Part shown: one piece after another, positions 1 through 8,059 of the stretch
How the letters are laid out: every line of letters starts with the position of its first letter
How positions within the stretch are numbered: position 1 is the stretch's first letter
Source of the DNA: Ruthenibacterium sp.
GTDB lineage: Bacteria > Bacillota > Clostridia > Oscillospirales > Ruminococcaceae
Reading direction: 5' to 3'
DNA: 56,046 nucleotides
NCBI GenBank assembly: GCA_020025255.1
Contig: JAHHSK010000004.1
Coordinates: 1 to 56,046, forward strand
Made by a program: the position numbers and the translations under genes
Notes under the pieces: model-generated
Seen by the model: only the letters and a program-made list of their open reading frames with translations
What the model was told of the DNA's origin: nothing
Database searches by the model: none

Positions 1-12
1 TGTGGTTTTATG

Positions 13-21
13 TGATATAAT
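13..21 (+). promoter_or_regulatory. Extended -10 promoter at window edge
   Basis: TGATATAAT is a perfect extended -10 element (TGn at 13-15, TATAAT at 16-21). The matching -35 would lie just outside the window. Transcription would start near position 28 and run rightwards into a stretch without a convincing gene. Confidence 0.45.
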
Positions 22-27
22 TCGGGT

Positions 28-245
28 GGAGAAATCAAAATCATTCGAACCGGTGAAATATTATCCAAAATGAAAGCAGCCGTTCATTTTCTTCTCCATT
101 ACACAATTTAAAAAAGTGATCTTTAGTTTGTTAAACACTTGATTGATAGGACGGCTATATCCAAGCGCATTTCCCATGCTGTGCAAAACAGCCGCACAAA
201 AGAAAAGAAATCCAAAGCAGGGCGTTGGCAGCGTCCTGCTTTTTT
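28..245 (+). ncRNA. Possible short non-coding transcript (unidentified)
   Basis: This stretch lies between an extended -10 promoter (13-21) and an intrinsic terminator (216-245) and holds no open frame with a ribosome binding site. It can fold: TGGAGAA (27-33) pairs with TTCTCCA (92-98), and inside it AATGAA (69-74) pairs with TTCATT (83-88). I could not match it to tRNA, SRP RNA, RNase P RNA, tmRNA or 6S RNA. It may equally be a leader or an unconserved spacer. The reading is an inference from promoter, hairpins and terminator only. Confidence 0.25.
216..245 (+). terminator. Intrinsic terminator
   Basis: AGCAGG (216-221) pairs with CCTGCT (235-240), and a run of six T follows (240-245). It separates whatever is transcribed from the left edge from the spo0A promoter. 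Confidence 0.55.
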
Positions 246-330
246 GCATGCAAAAGCAAAAGGAAGCGGCGGCATAAGGCAAGAAGCTGCCGTAAAAGCA
301 GGATTGCACCGAAAGATACGGCGGGTATCT

Positions 331-337
331 TGTCGAA
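331..337 (+). promoter_or_regulatory. 0A box (Spo0A binding site)
   Basis: TGTCGAA is an exact match to the 0A-box consensus TGNCGAA. It lies 44 bp upstream of the spo0A -35 element, a placement that fits autoregulation of spo0A. Family knowledge: phosphorylated Spo0A binds such boxes. A 7-bp match alone is weak evidence; its position in front of spo0A is what makes it credible. Confidence 0.55.
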
Positions 338-381
338 ACAAAGCGGTTATACCAAAATATGGAATTTAGCACTGGAAACTA

Positions 382-410
382 TTGCACTATATGGAAATAT
401 ATGGTAAAAT
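382..410 (+). promoter_or_regulatory. spo0A promoter (sigma-A type)
   Basis: TTGCAC (382-387), a 17-bp spacer, then TAAAAT (405-410). Transcription should begin near 417, about 60 nt upstream of the spo0A start codon. Confidence 0.7.
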
Positions 411-478
411 AGGGGCTGTCAAAGAGACTCGACGCAATGTGTGCCGAAACAAAATAAAAACTGTGCTGGAGGATAAAA

Positions 479-1228
479 ATGGATAAAGTAAAATTGCTGA
501 TGACAGAACTGACGCCGGAGCTGACAAAACAGTGCGCGCGGGTACTGAAGGAAAAAGATGCCGATGTAACCGTATGCGAAAAGGATGGAGTAAAGGCACT
601 TGCGGCGATTTTGGCACAAAAACCGGATGCTGTGCTTTTGGATGCATTTATGCCGGGGCTGGATGCGTTGAGCGTGAAGCACCGGTGGGAAGAAGCCGGA
701 GGACAGGATACGGTGTTTTATGTAACGGGCAGCTTTGCGGATGATGCACTGGAAAGCGAAATGATGCAAAACGGCTTTTCGTTTTATTTTCAAAAGCCGT
801 TCGATCCGCAGGTTTTGGCAGAGCGCGTGTGCGGGCTGAATACAAAAAGGGTGTTGCCGCCTGCGGCAGAGGATGAGTGCACAGTGACAGAGATCCTGCA
901 TCAGATCGGGGTGCCTGCCCACATCAAGGGATACCAGTTCCTGCGGGATGCGATCCTGATGACGATGCGCGATACGGAATACATCAACAGCGTGACAAAG
1001 CGGCTGTATCCGGAAATAGCAAAGGCGAATGAGACAACGGCAAGCCGTGTGGAGCGTGCCATACGCCATGCCATAGAGGTGGCGTGGGATCGCGGCGATG
1101 TGGATACACTCAACAGCTATTTTGGCTATACGATCCACAATCTGCGCGGCAAGCCGACCAATTCGGAATTTATCGCCATGATCGCCGATAAAATGCGGCT
1201 GGATAAAAAAGCGCATCGTTCGGCATAA
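479..1228 (+). CDS. spo0A: Spo0A, sporulation master response regulator
   Basis: 249 aa. Residues 1-115 form a receiver domain and residues 130-245 the Spo0A effector domain. The effector part is very conserved, with the recognition helix around ASRVERAIRHAIEVAW and the C-terminal KPTNSEFIAMIADK. The phosphoacceptor is D55 (VLLDAFMPG), with T83 and K106 in their usual places. The acidic pocket is altered: positions 10 and 11 are E and L where Bacillus Spo0A has D and D. The linker between domains is short. It stands alone with its own promoter and 0A box, not beside spoIVB as in Bacillus. Known role: switch to sporulation after phosphorelay. The identification is firm; how it is phosphorylated here is open. 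Confidence 0.97.
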   Translation: MDKVKLLMTELTPELTKQCARVLKEKDADVTVCEKDGVKALAAILAQKPDAVLLDAFMPGLDALSVKHRWEEAGGQDTVFYVTGSFADDALESEMMQNGFSFYFQKPFDPQVLAERVCGLNTKRVLPPAAEDECTVTEILHQIGVPAHIKGYQFLRDAILMTMRDTEYINSVTKRLYPEIAKANETTASRVERAIRHAIEVAWDRGDVDTLNSYFGYTIHNLRGKPTNSEFIAMIADKMRLDKKAHRSA

Positions 1229-1411
1229 TACATCCGGAAAACGGTTTTAAAAAGGGCTTTGCGCGCAGGGACAGCTGGGATGCCGGCGGTGCACAGGGGG
1301 CAGAGCCTTCTGCCCGAAGGCGGCAGAAAGCAAAGGAGGATGCAGACGATACAAGCATCATTGCAGCAGGTGCACAGCAAACACAAAACAAAAGAAAACG
1401 AAACCAAAGGG

Positions 1412-1457
1412 GATCTTTTCCAACAGAACGGCATCTGGAGGAAAAGGTCTCTTTTTT
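1412..1457 (+). terminator. Probable spo0A terminator
   Basis: GATCTTTTCC (1412-1421) pairs with GGAAAAGGTC (1440-1449) with one G-T pair; loop 18 nt; six T at 1452-1457. It is imperfect but well placed. Confidence 0.45.
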
Positions 1458-1471
1458 CTGTTCGTTTTGTG

Positions 1472-1480
1472 TGATATACT
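1472..1480 (+). promoter_or_regulatory. ispDF promoter, extended -10
   Basis: TGATATACT (TGn 1472-1474, TATACT 1475-1480). The -35 position is T-rich and overlaps the terminator tail, so the extended -10 probably carries recognition. Confidence 0.5.
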
Positions 1481-1570
1481 GTACATGAATTCGGAAATAA
1501 GCACGCGCACATGGAAACGATGCATTCCGGCCATGCGCTGTGTATTACAAATAGAAAAGAGGGAAAAATC

Positions 1571-2701
1571 ATGCTTCAGGGAAAAACCGCTGCGGCGGTG
1601 ATTGTGGCAGCCGGTTCATCGCGCCGCATGGGGTTCGATAAGCTTTCTTTTTTGCTGGAAAGCGGCACGGTGCTGGAAACAAGCGTTGCCGCATTTGACC
1701 GGCACCCGTGGATCGATTCGATCGTGATCGTGGCAGGAAAGAACAAAGAGGCGGCGCAGCGGGCTGCAAAACGCTGCAAAAAGCCCGTGCAGATAGTGGA
1801 TGGCGGTGCAACGCGCGTGGAAAGCGTGCGCGCCGGGCTTTGTGCGGTGGATGCCTTCCTTGTGGCGATCCACGATGCGGCGCGTCCGTTTGTTGCGCAG
1901 GATGTGATCGGTGATGCGCTGAAAGCGGCACTGGAAACCGGAGCGGCGGCACCGGCTGTTCCGGTGAAGGATACCATAAAATTGGCACAGGACAATTTGG
2001 TTGCCGCAACGCCCCGGCGCGATAAGCTGTTTGCCGTACAAACGCCCCAGTGCTTTTGTACGCAGCTGTACCGCAAGGCGCTTTCCATGGTGCAGGCGGA
2101 TGAGGTGACGGATGATTGCTCTGTGCTGGAGCTGGCCGGCTTTCCGGTAACACTGACACAAGGGGATTACGCGAATTATAAAATTACAACGCGGGAGGAT
2201 CTGCCCGCTGAAACGAGGGGAAAAGCAATGAGGATCGGACATGGATACGATGTGCACCGTTTGGTAGAAGGCCGCGCGTTGATTTTGGGCGGTGTCGGCA
2301 TCCCGTATGAAAAAGGGCTTTTGGGGCATTCGGATGCCGATGTGCTGACGCATGCCGTTATGGATTCGCTGCTGGGCGCAGCGGCACTGGGGGATATCGG
2401 CAAGCTTTTCCCGGATCAGGATCCAGCCTATAAAGGGGCGGACAGTATCGCGCTGCTGCAGCAAGTGGGGCGGATTCTGGCGGAAAACGGATACCGGCCG
2501 GGAAACCTGGATGCCACGATCCTGTGCCAGGCTCCGAAGCTTGCGCCGTACATCCCCCGCATGCGCGAAAAAATCGCATCGGCGCTGGGCATGGAAACGG
2601 CAGACGTTTCGATCAAAGCAACGACAGAGGAAAAGCTTGGCTTTACCGGAAGCGGCGAAGGCATTGCCGCGCACTGCGTCTGCCTTTTGCACAACGCATA
2701 A
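1571..2701 (+). CDS. ispDF: Bifunctional IspD/IspF, MEP isoprenoid pathway
   Basis: 376 aa. Residues 1-220 are IspD (CDP-ME synthase), with the nucleotide-binding VIVAAGSSRRMG near the N terminus, HDAARPF, and QTPQCF. Residues 223-376 are IspF (MECDP synthase), with the metal-binding GHGYDVHRL, LLGHSDADVLTH and ATTEEKLGFTG. It therefore catalyses two non-consecutive steps of the MEP pathway; IspE is not in this window. The linker is only a few residues. ATG 1571 is preferred over an upstream extension because GAGGG lies at 1559-1563 and the protein begins as the family does. Transcribed alone from an extended -10 promoter. Confidence 0.96.
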   Translation: MLQGKTAAAVIVAAGSSRRMGFDKLSFLLESGTVLETSVAAFDRHPWIDSIVIVAGKNKEAAQRAAKRCKKPVQIVDGGATRVESVRAGLCAVDAFLVAIHDAARPFVAQDVIGDALKAALETGAAAPAVPVKDTIKLAQDNLVAATPRRDKLFAVQTPQCFCTQLYRKALSMVQADEVTDDCSVLELAGFPVTLTQGDYANYKITTREDLPAETRGKAMRIGHGYDVHRLVEGRALILGGVGIPYEKGLLGHSDADVLTHAVMDSLLGAAALGDIGKLFPDQDPAYKGADSIALLQQVGRILAENGYRPGNLDATILCQAPKLAPYIPRMREKIASALGMETADVSIKATTEEKLGFTGSGEGIAAHCVCLLHNA

Positions 2702-2770
2702 GCCGACAGCCGCCTGTGCAAAAAACGGTGAAAATATCGCAGCAGCGATGCTTTTCTGAAGCAAAACCCT

Positions 2771-2798
2771 TTTTCAAACCGTATATTTATGGTATACT
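2771..2798 (+). promoter_or_regulatory. cdaA operon promoter
   Basis: TTTTCA (2771-2776), 16 bp, TATACT (2793-2798) with TGG immediately before it, giving an extended -10. Confidence 0.5.
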
Positions 2799-2901
2799 GG
2801 AATTCAGCTGATTTTGCGCAAAGAGCGTGATGACACGCACAAAGCAAACTCGGCACAGCCGCAGGCCGCAGAGCGGCAGACGGCAGACAGGGGGGCAGAA
2901 C

Positions 2902-3783
2902 GTGACAGAACAAATCCAAACCATGTGGTATGGCTTTTTGTTGAACATCAAAAGCAACTTCAAACCGATTGTGGATATCCTGGATATCCTGGTAGTGACC
3001 TTTATTATATATGAAGCGATTTCGCTGGTGCGCCAGACGCGCACCGCACAGCTGGCAAAGGGGATCATTGCCGTTCTGCTGGCGTATGTGGTTGCAAATC
3101 TTGTGGGGCTGCGCACGCTTACCTGGCTCATCAACAGCATCATGAGCTTCGGTATCCTGGCTTTGGTGGTCGTGTTCCAGCCGGAGCTGCGCCGCGCACT
3201 GGAACAGGTGGGGCGCACAAGTCTTTTCGGGATGCAGATATTCAAAGGGAAAACCGACCCTTCGGATCTGCGCATGAAGTGGCAGAATGCGATCGTTGCG
3301 GTGTGTGATGCGGCAGAGCAAATGGCAGAAACGCGGACCGGTGCGCTTATGGTTTTGGAACGGCGCACAAATTTATCGGAGATCGTTAAAACCGGTACGG
3401 TGCTCAGCGCGGATATCACACCGGAAATGCTCGGCACGATTTTTTATGAAGGCACACCGCTGCACGATGGAGCCGTAGTGGTGCGGGAAGGCCGGATTGA
3501 AGCGGCCGGATGCTTCCTTCCGCTTTCCAACAATCTTGAAATCGGCAAGGATATGGGCACGCGCCACCGCGCGGCGCTTGGCATGAGCGAAAATTCCGAT
3601 GCGGTTGTAGTGGTCGTCAGTGAAGAAACCGGGATCATTTCGCTTGCGAAAAACGGAATCCTGATTCGCAGATTGGATCGGCAGAACCTGTTCAACATGC
3701 TGGAAAGCGATATGGTGCCGCCGGAAATGGAAGAGAAAAAACATTCGTTCTGGAGGAAAAAGAATGGAAAACAGCACGAATAA
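2902..3783 (+). CDS. cdaA: CdaA (DacA), membrane diadenylate cyclase
   Basis: 293 aa with GTG start. GTG 2902 is chosen because AGGGGGG (2889-2895) lies at ideal spacing and the protein then begins like CdaA; an open frame continues upstream to 2827 with a basic, unconserved sequence. Three membrane segments (about 27-43, 51-68, 75-93) precede the DAC domain, which shows the catalytic DGA (189-191) and RHR (221-223) motifs. It makes cyclic di-AMP from two ATP at the membrane, a second messenger for potassium and cell wall homeostasis. First gene of a cdaA-cdaR pair; it overlaps cdaR by 20 bp, so translation is probably coupled. Confidence 0.96.
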   Translation: MTEQIQTMWYGFLLNIKSNFKPIVDILDILVVTFIIYEAISLVRQTRTAQLAKGIIAVLLAYVVANLVGLRTLTWLINSIMSFGILALVVVFQPELRRALEQVGRTSLFGMQIFKGKTDPSDLRMKWQNAIVAVCDAAEQMAETRTGALMVLERRTNLSEIVKTGTVLSADITPEMLGTIFYEGTPLHDGAVVVREGRIEAAGCFLPLSNNLEIGKDMGTRHRAALGMSENSDAVVVVVSEETGIISLAKNGILIRRLDRQNLFNMLESDMVPPEMEEKKHSFWRKKNGKQHE

Positions 3784-5098
3784 GGCAGCGCCCGGTTCCG
3801 GGCGGAAAGAACCGGGTACGGTACAGACCGGCGTATTTGAACGGCTGTTTTCAAGACGCTGGTTTTCGATGACGATATCGGCGGTTCTGGCGGTGCTTTT
3901 ATGGCTTGTGGTCATTTCACAGGAACCGACCCAGACGAAAACCATTACCGTGCCGGGCATCACGTTCGATTATAATTCGGCACTGTATACCGGCGCATCG
4001 CTGGATATTGTGGATTATGAGGATATCAAAGTCAATGTTGTGATCTCCGGGGACAGCAGTGCCATTCAGCAGGCGGATTCGCCGGATATCATTGTGTACC
4101 CCGATTATACGGATATTTCGCGTTCCGGGGTGCCGGGCGAATATTCCATGCGGCTGCTGGCACGCAGGGCGGATTCCTCTTTACTGAAGTTTGACATCGA
4201 TTCGATCTCGCCGGCTTACGTCAATGTGACATTTGCCAAGATCGAAACCAAGAAATTTGAGGTGGAAGTAGAGGCGCAGGTGGATCCGGCCGAAGATTAC
4301 TATCTGGGAGAAAAAGTCGTTTCTCCGGCGGAAGTGACGCTGCGCGGACCGGAAAATGAATTGAAGCAGGTGGCGCGGGTTGCGGCGAAGGTCGTCAGCG
4401 AAGAAAAACGTGACCGCACCATGCTGGACAGTGCCCGGCTGATGCTTTTGGACAGCGACGGCAACGAAATCAAGGATTCATCGATCACGATTCTGGAAGG
4501 CGAACAGGTGGAGGTTACGATCCCGGTGCTGAAGATCAAAACCGTTCCGCTGGTGTTCGAGTTCAGCAATATCCCTTCCGGCTATGACCCGGCGGCACTG
4601 AAAGCGACGATTTCTCCGGCTTCGATCCGCATTGCAGGGCCTGCGGATAAAATCGATACGATCGAAAATGTATATGCGGGGGTCATCAATCTGCCGCGCA
4701 TCCAGCTTGGCCGCACGGAAACGCTCAAGATCCAGCTGAACGAGGGCATCGTGAATGTGGATAATGTGCCGGATGCAACGGTTTCGTTTGATACCAGCGG
4801 ATACGGCGAGCCGCGTTCGGTTGCCGTAAGCGATATCCGGGTTGTAAATGCGCCGGCCGGCGTGGATGTAAAAGCCATTACCGAACGGCTGAACCATGTT
4901 TTGCTGGTTGGCCTTGCGGAAGAATTGGATGCCATTGCACCGCAGGATGTACTGGCGATCGTGGATGCTTCGGCGCAGAATATCACAGTGAAAGGGAGCG
5001 GTCAGCAGCAGTTCAGCGCACAGATCGTCGTAACGGGTACCAAGACGGTATTTGCTACGGGGTCGTATCCGGTGCTGTGTGACATTACGGTGAAATAA
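3764..5098 (+). CDS. cdaR: CdaR, YbbR-domain regulator of CdaA
   Basis: 444 aa. A membrane segment at about 35-52 follows a short cytoplasmic tail, and several extracellular YbbR repeats follow (for example starting near residues 56, 150, 240 and 345; motif GPxxxL/I appears as LRGPENEL and IAGPADKI). Family knowledge: CdaR binds CdaA and tunes its activity. GGAGG (3751-3755) precedes the start. In many Firmicutes glmM follows cdaR; here a FAD-dependent dehydrogenase follows instead, its ATG overlapping the last base of the cdaR stop codon. Confidence 0.92.
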   Translation: MENSTNKAAPGSGRKEPGTVQTGVFERLFSRRWFSMTISAVLAVLLWLVVISQEPTQTKTITVPGITFDYNSALYTGASLDIVDYEDIKVNVVISGDSSAIQQADSPDIIVYPDYTDISRSGVPGEYSMRLLARRADSSLLKFDIDSISPAYVNVTFAKIETKKFEVEVEAQVDPAEDYYLGEKVVSPAEVTLRGPENELKQVARVAAKVVSEEKRDRTMLDSARLMLLDSDGNEIKDSSITILEGEQVEVTIPVLKIKTVPLVFEFSNIPSGYDPAALKATISPASIRIAGPADKIDTIENVYAGVINLPRIQLGRTETLKIQLNEGIVNVDNVPDATVSFDTSGYGEPRSVAVSDIRVVNAPAGVDVKAITERLNHVLLVGLAEELDAIAPQDVLAIVDASAQNITVKGSGQQQFSAQIVVTGTKTVFATGSYPVLCDITVK

Positions 5099-6696
5099 TG
5101 CTGTTAGTCAGAGATATCCGCCTGCCGCTTTCGGCAGGCGAACAGGAAGCCGTGGCGGCGGCCTTGAAAAAAACAGGGCTGCCGCGCAGCGGCATTGCCA
5201 AATCGGGCATTGCAAAGCTTTCGGTCGATGCAAGGCACGGCCGCCCGAATCTTGTGTATACGGTTGCGCTGGAGCTTGCGGAACAGGGTGCAGAGCGTTC
5301 ATTTGAACACTTTGCGCCCTATGTTTCAATAGCGGCACCTGTGGAATTTGAAGTGCACAACGGAAGCAAGGCGCTTTTGCATCCTCCGGTGGTCTGCGGG
5401 CTGGGGCCCGCCGGGCTGTTTGCCGCGCTTTTGCTGGCACGCCAGGGCTTTTGCCCGATCGTGCTGGAACGCGGCCCGGCTATGGAAGAACGCACGCGCT
5501 GCGTGGAAGAATTCAATCAAAGCGGAAAGCTCGACGAAAATGCCAACATCCAGTTTGGCGAGGGCGGGGCGGGCACCTTTTCCGACGGAAAGCTGACAAC
5601 GCGCATCAGCGACCCGCTGTGTGCGTTTGTTACCAAAACGCTGCTGCAGCACGGTGCGCCGGAAGATATCGCCTATAAGCAGCGTCCCCATATCGGAACG
5701 GATGAACTGCGCGGTGTGATCACGTCGATCCGCAAAGAAATCGAAGCACTGGGCGGGCGCGTGTGCTTTCATACGCCCCTTACGGGGCTTGAAATCGAAA
5801 ACGGGGTGCTGCGCGCCGTTGAAACGCCGCAAGGGCACATCCCGTGCGAAGCATTGGTGCTTGCGCCGGGGCATTCCGCGCGGGATACCTTTGAAATGCT
5901 GGATAAGGCGGGCTTTGTGCTGCATGCAAAATCCTTTTCGGTCGGCTTTCGTGCCGAGCATCTGCAGACGAAAATCGAACAGAGCCTGTACCATGATGCG
6001 GCAGGGCATCCGGCACTGGTGCGCGGGGAATACCAGCTTTCGCACCATGTGGGGAACCGATGCGTCTATACGTTCTGCATGTGTCCCGGCGGCAGTGTGG
6101 TTGCCGCAGCAAGCGAGACAGGGCGTGCCGTGACGAACGGGATGAGCCTGCATGCGCGGGATGGAAAAAACGCCAATGCCGCAGTGGTTGTCAGCGTGAA
6201 TGAAAAGGATTTCGCAGGCGATGCCCGCAAGGCGATCGCGTTTCAGCGTGAATTGGAGGAAAAAGCCTATCGTGCAGGCGGCGGCGGATATGCCGCACCC
6301 GCAGAGAATGTGCAGAGCTTTCTGCGCGGTGAGGGAAGGCTGCATATTTCACAGCTGGAACCAACGTATCCACGCGGCGTGAACGCGTATGATCTGGGCA
6401 GCCTGCTGCCGGATGAGCTGGCTGCGGCTCTGCGCACGGGGCTTGCGGCCTTTGAACGCAAGCTTTCGGGCTACACAGCGCCGGAAGCGGTGCTGACGGG
6501 CTTGGAAACACGCACATCCAGCCCGGTTCGCCTGCGCCGGAACGATGCCGGTGAAAGCGTGGATGTCGCGGGCGTGTGGCCGTGCGGTGAAGGCCCGGGC
6601 TATGCGGGCGGCATCATGTCGGCCGCAGTGGATGGCCTGCGGTGCGCAGCCAGGATCGCAGAACGGTATTCCCCCAAAAACATAGAAGAACAATAA
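5098..6696 (+). CDS. FAD-dependent dehydrogenase (COG2509-like)
   Basis: 532 aa. A basic N-terminal region of about 95 residues precedes a Rossmann dinucleotide-binding motif GLGPAG (101-106) ending in LERG, and the C-terminal FAD-contact motif lies in GEGPGYAGGIMSAA near residue 500. Length and architecture match the broad family annotated as uncharacterised FAD-dependent dehydrogenases. Substrate unknown. The start codon overlaps the stop of cdaR (TAATG), so it is translationally coupled to the c-di-AMP genes. That coupling may reflect simple operon packing and does not prove a shared function. Confidence 0.85.
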   Translation: MLLVRDIRLPLSAGEQEAVAAALKKTGLPRSGIAKSGIAKLSVDARHGRPNLVYTVALELAEQGAERSFEHFAPYVSIAAPVEFEVHNGSKALLHPPVVCGLGPAGLFAALLLARQGFCPIVLERGPAMEERTRCVEEFNQSGKLDENANIQFGEGGAGTFSDGKLTTRISDPLCAFVTKTLLQHGAPEDIAYKQRPHIGTDELRGVITSIRKEIEALGGRVCFHTPLTGLEIENGVLRAVETPQGHIPCEALVLAPGHSARDTFEMLDKAGFVLHAKSFSVGFRAEHLQTKIEQSLYHDAAGHPALVRGEYQLSHHVGNRCVYTFCMCPGGSVVAAASETGRAVTNGMSLHARDGKNANAAVVVSVNEKDFAGDARKAIAFQRELEEKAYRAGGGGYAAPAENVQSFLRGEGRLHISQLEPTYPRGVNAYDLGSLLPDELAAALRTGLAAFERKLSGYTAPEAVLTGLETRTSSPVRLRRNDAGESVDVAGVWPCGEGPGYAGGIMSAAVDGLRCAARIAERYSPKNIEEQ

Positions 6697-6741
6697 ATTT
6701 GACCGGTACGGTTTTGCACAACGGGAAGAGGTTGATTGCCA

Positions 6742-7998
6742 ATGGGAACATTTATATTTTTCATTATCTTTTTTGCGGTGATTCTTCCGCGTCTGCGCGG
6801 GGAACAGGGAGGAAAAAATTCGTTTTATACGTATACTCCGCCGCGCAAAGAGTATCCGGCGGATAGGTTCAACATGCGCAGGAACCGCAGAACAGAATAT
6901 GTGTACGAGCCGCAGGAAAAGGATGTTCCGGATATGAAGCCCGCGCGCAGACACAGCGAAAAGGAATATAACGACCCGCTGCGTAAAAAAATGATCCAGA
7001 CCATGTTGGTGATCCTTGGCGGCGGTGTGGGTTCGGCACTGTTTGGAACCATGACCCTGAATGCATTGGGCGAAGTGATATGGGATCTGACGAACGGCTT
7101 TTTCTTCCCGGAGGACTGGGTGCTTGCGGTGCTGTTCGGCGTGGGGACATTCGGTGCAGTCAAGATCGTAAAACACGGGATGCAGGCATGGAACCGTATG
7201 AGACGGTTTCGCATTTACAATGCCGTCATCGGTGATCGCAGAGTGTGTCCGGTTTCGGATATTGCAAGATCGAGCGGACGAAACAAAAAAGAAGTGTTCA
7301 ACGATATGCAGGAAATGGTGCGCTTTGGCTATTTTCCTATGGGGTTCGTTGATAAGGAAAGCATGAATTACTATGCGGATAATGAAGCGTGGCGTGAAAT
7401 GCATCCGGATCGTGCAGAGGAAGAGGATAAGCCGATCGGCAGTCCCAAAAAGAAGAAAAACAAAAACCCGTCGCGAAAAAAAGCAGACGCGGAAAGCACA
7501 AACACAACGGCAGACTGCGAAGAAACTTCGCAAACGCAATCCGAGCAGGAAGTTTCCGCCGTAGAGCGGTATCTGGAAGGCTTGGACAAGCAGATCCGTC
7601 AAATCAAGGAGCAGGAGATCCACAGCAAGGCAAAACGCCTGTATGAACATTCCTGCGATATCCTTGCGTGGGTGCAGCTTCATCCCGAATGTGCCGAGGA
7701 TGTGCGCCGCTTTTGCAGCTACTATCTGCCCACGGCAACAAAGCTGCTGAGCACCTATAACGAGGTTGCCCCGCATGCGGACGAAAGCCGTGTGGCAGCC
7801 AGCATCCAGGATGAGGTTTCCAAGGTGCTGGATACCATGATCGAAGCCTTCCGCGGGCTTATGGATCATCTGCTGCAGAATACCGCAGTGGATATGCAGG
7901 CGGAAATTTCAGCACTGGAAACCGTGCTTTCGCAGGAAGGCCTTATGGAAAACGGCTTTACCATGCCGCATCCGGCTGCACCCGATCTGAAAATGTAA
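6742..7998 (+). CDS. XpaC-like (5-bromo-4-chloroindolyl phosphate hydrolysis family) membrane protein
   Basis: About 418 aa. An N-terminal hydrophobic stretch (residues 4-16) and a central membrane segment pair (about 93-112 and 125-138) are followed by a lysine-rich linker (about 235-250) and a helical C-terminal region with EQEIHSKAKRLYEHSCDIL and a coiled-coil look. This resembles XpaC proteins, whose molecular role is poorly known and which often accompany TelA-like proteins; no telA is here. ATG 6742 is preferred over TTG 6736; both follow AAGAGG (6726-6731). Placed between the FAD dehydrogenase and recJ. The family call is moderate. Confidence 0.6.
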   Translation: MGTFIFFIIFFAVILPRLRGEQGGKNSFYTYTPPRKEYPADRFNMRRNRRTEYVYEPQEKDVPDMKPARRHSEKEYNDPLRKKMIQTMLVILGGGVGSALFGTMTLNALGEVIWDLTNGFFFPEDWVLAVLFGVGTFGAVKIVKHGMQAWNRMRRFRIYNAVIGDRRVCPVSDIARSSGRNKKEVFNDMQEMVRFGYFPMGFVDKESMNYYADNEAWREMHPDRAEEEDKPIGSPKKKKNKNPSRKKADAESTNTTADCEETSQTQSEQEVSAVERYLEGLDKQIRQIKEQEIHSKAKRLYEHSCDILAWVQLHPECAEDVRRFCSYYLPTATKLLSTYNEVAPHADESRVAASIQDEVSKVLDTMIEAFRGLMDHLLQNTAVDMQAEISALETVLSQEGLMENGFTMPHPAAPDLKM

Positions 7999-8059
7999 GG
8001 CAGCCGCCAAAAACAGCAAAGAAAAGAAAAAGCATAAAAGCAAAGAAGGAGAACGGTTC

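Larger units (their letters stand above)
1229..1570. other. Intergenic region without a gene
   Basis: This 342-bp gap between spo0A and ispDF contains a small hairpin with no T-run (GCCTTC 1305-1310 with GAAGGC 1316-1321), a probable terminator (1412-1457) and an extended -10 promoter (1472-1480). An open frame continuous with ispDF reaches back to 1511 but has no conserved content, so I do not treat it as coding. Confidence 0.5.

Noticed and set aside
40..60. TTCGAAC resembling a tRNA T-loop
   Set aside because: Flanking bases do not form a T-stem and no acceptor or anticodon arm can be drawn on either strand.
139..369. A 76-codon + strand frame near the left edge
   Set aside because: Begins with TTG without a Shine-Dalgarno, crosses a terminator and the 0A box, and encodes a very basic sequence without conservation signs.
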